DNA of 64,000 nt from Paenibacillus profundus (GTDB lineage: Bacteria; Bacillota; Bacilli; Paenibacillales; Paenibacillaceae): NCBI RefSeq assembly GCF_021369635.1, contig NZ_JAJNBZ010000004.1:124001-188000 (forward strand). Reading direction: 5' to 3'. This document shows, in pieces, positions 57,086 through 64,000 of the stretch. The notes beneath the pieces were generated by a model that saw nothing but the letters and a program-made list of their open reading frames with translations, was not told the origin of the DNA and searched no databases. A program made the translations under genes and the position numbers. How positions within the stretch are numbered: the stretch's first letter is position 1; every line of letters begins with the position of its first letter.

Positions 57086-60082
57086 ATGAAGAAAAGATTG
57101 GCCCTGCTGCTTTCCGTTGCTATGGCGTTCTCCATGTTCGCTAACGTAGCATTCGGTGCTGACGCAGCTAAGACGACACAAGAAAAATTCGACGCATTGA
57201 AACAACAAGGTGTATTTAACGGCTATCCAGATGGAACTGCTGGTCTTGACAAAGAAATGACTCGTGGCGAGTTCGCTAAAGTCATCGTTAAATTGCTCGA
57301 CTTGAAAGAAGTACACGGTGTGTACTCTTACAAAGATAAGAACTATGGTGCTTCCAACTGGGCAGCTCCTTACATCGAAGCAGTTACTGCTGAAAACCTG
57401 ATGCAAGGTAAAGACCTGGAAAAGAAATTGTTCGACTTTAACGGTAAAATCACTGTTGAAGAAGTAGCAAAAGTATTGGTTGAAGCGTTGAAGTTGGAAC
57501 TTCCTAAAGACGCTCAAAACAATGCTTCTGCATGGGCAAAAGAATATTTCCAAGCAGCTGTTGACGCTGGTTTGATCTCCAAGGATGCAAACCCTAAAGC
57601 GAACGCAACTCGCACTCAATTGGTAGAAGCATCTTTTGCAGCTGACGAAGCTCTGAAAGGACCAAAAGTTGAGTCCTACAAAGTAATCGACAGCAAAACT
57701 GTTGAATTCACAATGAGCGACAAAGAAGTTGTTAAAGTAACTTTGGAAAAAGCTCTTGAATCCAACAAAGAAACTGAAGTGAAATTCACTCACAAAAACA
57801 AAGAGTACACTCACAAAGTTACTCGCGTTGTAACATCGGCTCAAAAAATCGAGTCCGTTACAGCTGATAACGTGAAAGAAGTAGTTGTTACATTTGACGG
57901 TTCTCTTGAGCAAAAGACAGCTGAAAACAAAAACAACTACGAAGTGAAAGATATGAAGATTGACAGCGTAACATTGTCTTCCGACAAGCGTTCCGTTACA
58001 ATCTTGCTCGAAGAAAACGGTTCTGACATGAAGAACCAAAAAGAAACAGAACTGAAAGTGAAAAACGTTCGTAACGAAGACGGTTCTAAAACGTTCAGCG
58101 AAACGAAAAAATTCACTCCAGTTGATGTAAAAACACCAGAAGTTAAAGAAGTTGTTGGTTTGGGTACGAAAGCATTCAAAGTTGTTTTCTCCGAGCCGGT
58201 AAAACGTGGTGACGCAGTTGCATCCAGCAACTACAAAGTTGATGGCAACATGGTAGCGGGCAGCGTTGACTACATGTATCCAAATGTAGTAATCGTGAAC
58301 AAAGATTTGTCCGTTGGCGACCACAAATTGAGCGTCAGCAACATTACAGACTTCTCTGGTCTGAAGAGCATTCCTACTGACAAAGAATTCACAGTAGCAG
58401 AAGATACTTCCGCTCCTGAAATCGTGTCTGCAAAGACTAACGATTTGAAAGAACTCGAGATTGAATTTAACGAAACAGTTAAATCGATCGAGAAACTTTA
58501 TCACAACGTATCCGGCAACACAGGTAAAATCACTTACAAGGATAACAAAGTGAAAGTTACCTTCAGCAACCAAATGTACAACGGAGACAACACTGTCTAT
58601 GTTAAAGGTGTAACTGATTACAGCGGCAATAAAGCTGACCGCGAAATCAAAGTTAACCCTACATTGGATACTACGCGTCCAGAAATCTTGAAGTTGGAAG
58701 TTAAAGAAGTTGGTGCGTTGAACAACCATAAATTGGTGCTTGAGTTCAACAAGAAATTGGATAAAGACTCTGCAACTAATACAGTAAACTATACGTTGAA
58801 AGATAGAGACGGCAAAGTCTTGAAAAACTCCAACGGTGTAGACGCTGATGGACATCCAATTATGAAGCCATCCTACGACGAAAAAGATAACAAAGTGACA
58901 ATTAACTTGAATAGTAAATTGTCCAACCAAACAGACTACATCTTGGAAGTAGTTGGCGTTCGTGATACGGCTGCATTGCAAAACACAATTGCACCATGGT
59001 CGCAAACATTTACAGCTAAGCAAACTTCTAAAACGGGAATCGTTCGTTCTTGGTTCACTCAAGGTAACGGCGAACAAAACCTTTACGTTCAATTCAAGGA
59101 CAACATGAGAACTGATGGCGACGGAAGCGTGTTGGTTAAAGAGAAATATCTCTTCAACAACAAATCCATCACTGATCATGAAATCAATATGGTAAGTGGC
59201 GACACAGTTCGCATCACTTCTAAGGCTGACAAACTTCTTACTGCAGCAGAAATTGCGGATACGACGAAAGACTTTGCTTTGTCCGTAAGCCAAGTGAAAA
59301 ATGCCAACGGCGATTACATTAAAAATGGTGACTCGTATACGTTGACATACAGCGGTAAGTTGAACAAAGAATTTGCAAATAGCATCTCCGTAAAGAACGC
59401 AAAAGTAGTTTCTCGTAATGAAATTAAGGTTGAATTTGCTGGAAAACTCAACTATGTAAATGTAGATGATTTCTATGTTACAGCACTTGGTTCTTCCTAT
59501 ACACCTTCAGAGCATGAACAAAGCAATGATGGTACAGTTCTTACTCTGAAATTCAACGGAGATCAAACGTTACCTACTAGCCTTTCTGGAGGAAAATTAT
59601 GGGTCAGAGATAGCGTAACTACTGCTGATATTCTGAATGTTCGTGTTCAAGCAGGAGAAACACCTCTTACTGATCTTGACAATGTAAGACCAGAAGCAGT
59701 TTTGAGTTCACTGTCTGTTACTCCTACAGCAACTACTGCAACTTATAAAGCAACCATTCGCGTGACTGGAGATGTTAAAGTTGATAAGCCTGCTGAAGGC
59801 ATCTTCACTGTAGAAGTTAATGAAGGACTAAAAGCTGTTGACAGAGTAACTAAAGTGAGTGTTTCTAGCTCAGACAGCAAACTCTTGGTGATTGAATTCA
59901 CTATGAAGAATGAGCCTGGTAAACTTATTAGCCTGACTAAGGACGACTTTGTCAATGTTAAGATGAGAGACGAAGATAACAATGTAAATAAATACATTGT
60001 TGACGCTAATGTCCCTACAAGTGCTCCTCAAGTGGCAATGAAAGGTTTCGCTACAACAGCTCAATTCACTGAGAAGAAGTAA
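57086..60082 (+). CDS. S-layer protein with N-terminal SLH domains
   Basis: This is the probable main surface-array protein, 998 residues from ATG 57086. The signal peptide (1-24, cleaved after AFG) is followed by three SLH domains (about 29-72, 83-138 and 143-190), with TRGE, TVEE and TRTQ in place of TRAE. The rest (about 195-998) is Lys/Val/Thr-rich beta structure with repeated EVVVTFDG- and LEFNKKLD-type SbsA Ig-like modules. Cysteines are absent, as usual for S-layer proteins. The AT-rich, uniform codon choice differs from neighbours and suggests very high expression. A second in-frame start at 57008 with its own SD would add 26 residues. It resembles SpaA of P. alvei in size and signal length. 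Confidence 0.92.
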   Translation: MKKRLALLLSVAMAFSMFANVAFGADAAKTTQEKFDALKQQGVFNGYPDGTAGLDKEMTRGEFAKVIVKLLDLKEVHGVYSYKDKNYGASNWAAPYIEAVTAENLMQGKDLEKKLFDFNGKITVEEVAKVLVEALKLELPKDAQNNASAWAKEYFQAAVDAGLISKDANPKANATRTQLVEASFAADEALKGPKVESYKVIDSKTVEFTMSDKEVVKVTLEKALESNKETEVKFTHKNKEYTHKVTRVVTSAQKIESVTADNVKEVVVTFDGSLEQKTAENKNNYEVKDMKIDSVTLSSDKRSVTILLEENGSDMKNQKETELKVKNVRNEDGSKTFSETKKFTPVDVKTPEVKEVVGLGTKAFKVVFSEPVKRGDAVASSNYKVDGNMVAGSVDYMYPNVVIVNKDLSVGDHKLSVSNITDFSGLKSIPTDKEFTVAEDTSAPEIVSAKTNDLKELEIEFNETVKSIEKLYHNVSGNTGKITYKDNKVKVTFSNQMYNGDNTVYVKGVTDYSGNKADREIKVNPTLDTTRPEILKLEVKEVGALNNHKLVLEFNKKLDKDSATNTVNYTLKDRDGKVLKNSNGVDADGHPIMKPSYDEKDNKVTINLNSKLSNQTDYILEVVGVRDTAALQNTIAPWSQTFTAKQTSKTGIVRSWFTQGNGEQNLYVQFKDNMRTDGDGSVLVKEKYLFNNKSITDHEINMVSGDTVRITSKADKLLTAAEIADTTKDFALSVSQVKNANGDYIKNGDSYTLTYSGKLNKEFANSISVKNAKVVSRNEIKVEFAGKLNYVNVDDFYVTALGSSYTPSEHEQSNDGTVLTLKFNGDQTLPTSLSGGKLWVRDSVTTADILNVRVQAGETPLTDLDNVRPEAVLSSLSVTPTATTATYKATIRVTGDVKVDKPAEGIFTVEVNEGLKAVDRVTKVSVSSSDSKLLVIEFTMKNEPGKLISLTKDDFVNVKMRDEDNNVNKYIVDANVPTSAPQVAMKGFATTAQFTEKK

Positions 60083-60088
60083 TATCTT

Positions 60089-60118
60089 AAAGAAAGCCCT
60101 TCGGGGCTTTCTTTTTTT
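60089..60118 (+). terminator. Terminator of the S-layer gene
   Basis: AGAAAGCCC-TTCG-GGGCTTTCT with a UUCG loop is followed by a long T run; a very strong terminator. Confidence 0.95.
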
Positions 60119-60229
60119 ATACAAAGCTTACAACAATGTAACCCAGCAAATCGCGCGAAAAGCGAAACTTTCGGCTTCCCCCTAGCGTTATAATACATAG
60201 AAGAAACTTTCGATATAGGAGGAAGCAGA

Positions 60230-62803
60230 TTGAATAAGAAAAGAACGATAGCGGCCGTACTTTCGCTGTCTTTAGCCTTAGGCACATTCACAGTCGTAGC
60301 TCCAGAAGTTCAGGCAGCTCCAAAGGCCTCCGACAAGCAGACTCAAACAAAGATAGCTACCAAGACGCCAGTCGTGAAAACTTTGGACAAGTTGAGTTCA
60401 ATCAAACTTACGGGCAAAAGTTCCGTAAAATTAACCGATGTCAACATGTATCGACAGGATGAAAGCAATATCTTGTCTTATACGTTGACGTACACAAACA
60501 ATGAAGCTCGCAGCATTCCCCTTATTGATTACTGGACGAAGGTGCGAACGAAGAGCGGCACCGTTTACTCCAGCAATTTGACAGATGCCGACAAAGATAA
60601 GAAGGTCATTCCGGCTCAATCACAGCTAAGTGTTACATACTATGCAAAAGTGGCTAAACATTTAACGGTTCACGATTTGAATTATGACATCATTAAATGG
60701 GATTTTAGCCGATCTAATTTTGAAAATCGTATAGGATCGTTCCAAATTCCAACCGGTATAACAACTTCAACCGTTTCTGGAGGAACTCGCACGGTACGGA
60801 TGAATGATGTTCCGATTAAGACTAGCGTTGATCGGGTTAATGTTTTTCCTTCTGATGAATATCACTATGTTAACGTAGCTGTCAATGTGCTAAATGCCGG
60901 TGTTAAAATGCTGGAGAACCCTGCTTACAAATATGCAGTGAAGACGACTAACGGCAGCAGCTATATTTTAGTTCCAGATGGAAGCAGCAAAGACTATAAG
61001 CTTCAACCTGAAGAGAAGAAAACATTGAACTTTATGACGACCATTCCGAAAAGTGTAAATGTTGACAAGCTTGAACTTCAAGTGCTTCAGGAACAAGCGC
61101 CAGCCAAAGAAAATGAGGCGGGTAAAGTCAATTTAGCTGTCGGCACATTTGCGCTTCCGAAAGCGAGTGATGGAAACTCAGGTGTACCTGCTAACAAAGA
61201 CAAAGTCATTACGATTAATGATGCAAAAGTGAGCACGAAAATAACGACGGGTTGGGTAAACCAAAGCTATTTCCAGAACGACATTACATTGACATTTATG
61301 TTCGAGAACTTATCCAACAAACCAGTAACCGTGCCAAAATATGGATTTGAGCTCCATGGCCCGAAAGGCTTTTCAACTCCGATTCCAACAAAGTCGTTGG
61401 AAAGCTTGACGTTGAAACCGATGGAGAAACGGCCAATTACGTTGAATGCATCAATCTCCACAGATATCGGTACGGATCAATTAAAATTGCATATGAATCG
61501 GCCTGGGGATACGGGAGAAAAAGACGCGAAAGATACTGTTCCAAATGCTTTTAAATATCCGGAAGGTATTTACAATGTTCCTGTTCTGCAGTCCATGCAA
61601 AATAAAACAGGCAGCGAGTATAACGTTCAACATAGCAAAGGAAACTTAGGGATTACGATTGATTCGCTCCAACGTTTGCCTTGGACAGATGGAAATATCG
61701 TTTCGGCCAAAATGACAATTAGAAATAAAGAGTCGAAATCAATCCAGTTGCCTGCACTTGAAGGTGTATTTAAAATTGATGCTGCAGAATCTGGTGGTAA
61801 AACGCAAGTCGTGACTTCTAATGGTGCGCTTATCATCGGTCCGAAAGAAGAGATAAATGTGTACGTTGTTACGAAGCTTCCTTCGAACCTTGATTTCACG
61901 CAGATTCAAATTGCTCTGCTTGAGAAAATTGGGGAGTCCGACAGTGCACAGCTTATCCAGTTTACTAATATTGGTAGTTTACCAGAATTGCCTGTAATTG
62001 AATATGGTTCCTACTTCAATCTTGAAACGGAAGGCCGCAAGGCAGAGATTATGGCTCGGAAATCGAAGGTGTATGCTGGAAATTCCGATCAAATCGTTTA
62101 TACGGATCTTGAAATGAAGAGTCGCGAAGGGCTGCAAGCGACGTTGTCGCAAATGGTCGGTTACTATCGAACATCAGACGGGCGCTATTATAAAGCCACT
62201 ATCGCGCAGATCGACCGGCCGACCAGTCCAGAAGGCAAGAACGTTGTGACGGCTTGGGCTAAGCTGCCAAGCTCTGTCAATACGAAAGATATGCAGCTCG
62301 TATTGGGTGAAGGCATTAAAGAAAACAAATTGACGGCGCCGAAGGAAGAATCGGACGGTTACGTTAACGCGGTAGCGATGAACTTGGAAATCGGTCAACC
62401 ATCGCTCAAACGGTACTTCGATAATTTGGACTTCTTCCCGTATACGTTAACGATTAACGATTTCTATGCAACGATCAACAATTCTGCCCTGCAAATTGAC
62501 TTCAATTATGAGTTGAAGAAGGATATGCAGTATGACATGGGCGAATATGAACATAAAGTCGTGCTGGAAATTACGGATGCGAGCAACCGCAGATTCGAAA
62601 GAGAGTTAGAAATTGATAAAGATAGCGGATTGAAAGTCGGGAAAAACTTGAGTTATACGACAAGCTTCTCCGATGCGCTCTTTGAACGAATTCAAAATGG
62701 GGGTTATCAAGTCTCCATCTACGATTCTTTCAAAGGCGAGAAAGTTAAGATTGCCAGCTACGGCAGCGCCTATAACATGAGAAACGCGCGTACGGCAGAC
62801 TAA
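60230..62803 (+). CDS. Secreted protein with six tandem beta-sandwich-like repeats, unknown function
   Basis: This is an 857-residue protein with a signal peptide (about 1-29, VQAA cleavage). There are no SLH, LPXTG or other anchor motifs. The mature part appears to be six diverged repeats of about 130 residues (roughly 65-172, 187-310, 327-450, 468-585, 597-720 and 738-850). Several repeats end in a shared signature: KSVNVDKLELQVLQE, TDIGTDQLKLHMNRP, SNLDFTQIQIALLEK and SSVNTKDMQLVLGE. The pattern resembles small Ig-like or DUF4352-type sandwiches. It starts at TTG 60230 after AGGAGG. Its place after the S-layer gene suggests a surface or S-layer-associated role. Confidence 0.75.
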   Translation: MNKKRTIAAVLSLSLALGTFTVVAPEVQAAPKASDKQTQTKIATKTPVVKTLDKLSSIKLTGKSSVKLTDVNMYRQDESNILSYTLTYTNNEARSIPLIDYWTKVRTKSGTVYSSNLTDADKDKKVIPAQSQLSVTYYAKVAKHLTVHDLNYDIIKWDFSRSNFENRIGSFQIPTGITTSTVSGGTRTVRMNDVPIKTSVDRVNVFPSDEYHYVNVAVNVLNAGVKMLENPAYKYAVKTTNGSSYILVPDGSSKDYKLQPEEKKTLNFMTTIPKSVNVDKLELQVLQEQAPAKENEAGKVNLAVGTFALPKASDGNSGVPANKDKVITINDAKVSTKITTGWVNQSYFQNDITLTFMFENLSNKPVTVPKYGFELHGPKGFSTPIPTKSLESLTLKPMEKRPITLNASISTDIGTDQLKLHMNRPGDTGEKDAKDTVPNAFKYPEGIYNVPVLQSMQNKTGSEYNVQHSKGNLGITIDSLQRLPWTDGNIVSAKMTIRNKESKSIQLPALEGVFKIDAAESGGKTQVVTSNGALIIGPKEEINVYVVTKLPSNLDFTQIQIALLEKIGESDSAQLIQFTNIGSLPELPVIEYGSYFNLETEGRKAEIMARKSKVYAGNSDQIVYTDLEMKSREGLQATLSQMVGYYRTSDGRYYKATIAQIDRPTSPEGKNVVTAWAKLPSSVNTKDMQLVLGEGIKENKLTAPKEESDGYVNAVAMNLEIGQPSLKRYFDNLDFFPYTLTINDFYATINNSALQIDFNYELKKDMQYDMGEYEHKVVLEITDASNRRFERELEIDKDSGLKVGKNLSYTTSFSDALFERIQNGGYQVSIYDSFKGEKVKIASYGSAYNMRNARTAD

Positions 62804-62826
62804 TTGTCAGCGCGGCGTTCGCACGA

Positions 62827-62852
62827 ACCCCCTCACTACGAGGGGGTTTTTG
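62827..62852 (+). terminator. Terminator of the six-repeat protein gene
   Basis: ACCCCCTC (62827-62834) and GAGGGGGT (62840-62847) form the stem, followed by TTTT. Confidence 0.9.
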
Positions 62853-62941
62853 GTAAGGGGCACAACATTTCCTTCGGGTCGTTCCGGCTGACGGCGGCAC
62901 ACTATACCTAAAGAACGCAAACCTGAAGGAGGAGCTTTATC

Positions 62942-63205
62942 GTGAGTAAAAAAACGTTAGTTCCAGCGAGCAAAGATGCCTTATACCGTCTTAAATATGA
63001 AATTGCGGCCGAGTTAGGCTTGCCGGTCGCTCAGCATGGTGTGCACATTGGCATGAATACCGAATTTGCAGGGGAGTTGGGCAGCATGCCAGTACAACAG
63101 ACGACCAACAATGATGATTGGGGGCATCTGACGTCACGTGATGCCGGTTCCGTTGGCGGTGAAATTACGAAACGCTTGGTCATGCAGGCTTTGCAGAAAA
63201 AATAG
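62942..63205 (+). CDS. Alpha/beta-type small acid-soluble spore protein
   Basis: SASPs coat spore DNA and protect it from UV and heat, then feed germination after cleavage by the GPR protease. The 87-residue product carries both family signatures: the GPR site region RLKYEIAAELGL and the DNA-binding LTSRDAGSVGGEITKRLV. It is longer than the usual 60-70 residues because of a central stretch (about residues 33-60). It starts at GTG 62942 after AAGGAGGAG. A sigma-G promoter is expected, but only a poor match is seen upstream. Confidence 0.92.
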   Translation: MSKKTLVPASKDALYRLKYEIAAELGLPVAQHGVHIGMNTEFAGELGSMPVQQTTNNDDWGHLTSRDAGSVGGEITKRLVMQALQKK

Positions 63206-63229
63206 GAAGTCCAACTTCCATTTGATTCA

Positions 63230-63258
63230 TTGACAGGACCGGACAAATACAGTAATAT
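63230..63258 (+). promoter_or_regulatory. Promoter upstream of metK
   Basis: TTGACA (63230-63235) and TAATAT (63253-63258) are 17 bases apart; a strong sigma-A match. The predicted start is near 63265. Confidence 0.8.
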
Positions 63259-63280
63259 GATTTTTCGAAGGCTGGTATAC

Positions 63281-63313
63281 AACCTTTTCCATTGTGGAAA
63301 AGGTTACTTTTTT
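63281..63313 (+). terminator. Intrinsic terminator in the metK leader
   Basis: AACCTTTTCC (63281-63290) pairs perfectly with GGAAAAGGTT (63296-63305), followed by ACTTTTTTG. It lies about 20 bases after the predicted metK transcription start. It may end ssp transcripts, act as an attenuator for metK, or both. Confidence 0.85.
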
Positions 63314-63364
63314 GTTTAGGCTGCTCGCGGGAGAGCCATATTAAAGGTTAGGAGGTCGAGTCCT

Positions 63365-64000
63365 ATGTCATTGAAAGGACGCCACTTGTTCACATCCGAG
63401 TCCGTTACAGAAGGACACCCGGATAAAATATGCGACCAAATTTCGGACGCGGTGTTGGACGCCTTTTTGGCCAATGACCCGTATGCTCGGGTCGCGTGTG
63501 AAGTATCCGTAGCTACAGGCTTGGTTCTGGTTATCGGAGAAATTAGCACGAAAGCGGATTATGTTGATATTCCGTCTATCGTACGCAATACCATTAAAGA
63601 TATTGGGTATACGCGCGCGAAGTATGGATTTGACTATAACACCTGCGCGGTGTTGACCTCGCTTAACGAACAGTCTCCTGATATTGCGCAAGGGGTTAAT
63701 GCAGCCATTGAAACGCGCACAGAAGATATGAAGCAAGAGACAGAAAACATTGGCGCGGGTGACCAAGGTTTAATGTTCGGCTTTGCGACAAATGAAACAC
63801 CTGAACTGATGCCGCTTCCGATTGCTCTGTCTCACCGTATTGCGCGCCGCTTGTCGGAAATGCGTAAAGACGGCACATTGCCTTATCTCCGTCCGGATGG
63901 TAAGACGCAAGTGACGATCGAATATATGGATGGTAAACCAGTTCGTGTCGATACAATTGTAGTATCTACTCAACATGCCGAAGATACTTCGCTCGAACAG
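63365..64000 (+). CDS. metK: S-adenosylmethionine synthetase, 5' part
   Basis: MetK makes SAM from methionine and ATP. The gene runs off the window end after about 212 codons. The N-terminus [33 protein letters not shown] carries the ATP and methionine-binding signature. [23 protein letters not shown] is the second hallmark. AGGAGG precedes ATG 63365. The leader contains a terminator but no recognisable S-box (SAM-I) riboswitch core. Confidence 0.96.
   Translation, partial: MSLKGRHLFTSESVTEGHPDKICDQISDAVLDAFLANDPYARVACEVSVATGLVLVIGEISTKADYVDIPSIVRNTIKDIGYTRAKYGFDYNTCAVLTSLNEQSPDIAQGVNAAIETRTEDMKQETENIGAGDQGLMFGFATNETPELMPLPIALSHRIARRLSEMRKDGTLPYLRPDGKTQVTIEYMDGKPVRVDTIVVSTQHAEDTSLEQ

Noticed and set aside
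62860-62935. Sigma-G promoter for the SASP gene
   Set aside because: One CA-x3-TA-like -10 is visible, but no acceptable -35 box at the right distance.

Overview
The window is a chromosomal stretch from an endospore-forming, S-layer-bearing Firmicute, most likely a Paenibacillus of the P. alvei / P. thiaminolyticus type. This is inferred from gene order, sporulation genes (spoIIR, spoIID, spoIIQ, spoIIID, an alpha/beta SASP), strong Shine-Dalgarno (SD) sequences with frequent TTG/GTG starts, an 11-gene nuo operon, and an S-layer gene beside csaB, tagA and tagO. I identified it from motifs, not database hits. Much of the order matches the Bacillus subtilis block prmC-spoIIR-ywlC-mntP-ywlE-rpiB-ywlG-glyA-upp-atp ... 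ywzB-murA-spoIID-spoIIQ-spoIIID-mbl-flhO-flhP-fabZ. Extra genes are inserted: mnaA/wecB, a nuo operon, SLH proteins and cell-wall polymer genes.

Layout. 1-9151: 3' end of prmC, spoIIR, a 1 kb gene-free gap with a MITE-like element, tsaC/sua5, mntP, ywlE, a ZTP riboswitch, rpiB-ywlG-glyA and upp. 9182-17817: wecB (UDP-ManNAc supply) and the nine-gene ATP synthase operon. 17995-21819: a minus-strand SLH lipoprotein, an atypical SDR protein, dispersed repeats and a Fur-box promoter that seems to drive a short terminated RNA. 22005-32361: nuoABCDHIJKLMN without nuoEFG. 32715-37502: an SLH-anchored subtilase, a DUF1146 protein and murA. 37503-38983: a repeat-rich gap. 38984-45789: a small zinc-ribbon membrane protein, spoIID, spoIIQ, spoIIID, mbl, flhO, flhP and an EpuA-family protein. 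45971-52601: a CDP-alcohol phosphatidyltransferase, fabZ, a DUF5693 membrane protein, csaB, tagA and tagO. 52755-64000: a large SLH protein, the S-layer protein, a six-repeat secreted protein, a SASP and the 5' part of metK.

How it fits together. WecB, TagO, TagA and CsaB can build a pyruvylated ManNAc-GlcNAc secondary wall polymer. SLH domains of the S-layer protein, the 1213-residue protein, the subtilase and the lipoprotein would bind that polymer. The ATP synthase and complex I operons supply the energy core, and the spo genes cover forespore-to-mother-cell signalling and engulfment.

The observations most worth a second look are the Fur-box short RNA (21399-21593), a promoter-proximal terminator in the metK leader with no S-box, two strong in-frame starts on the S-layer gene, the six-repeat secreted protein, two families of MITE-like intergenic repeats (one copy inside the nuo operon), and a ZTP riboswitch in front of rpiB-ywlG-glyA.
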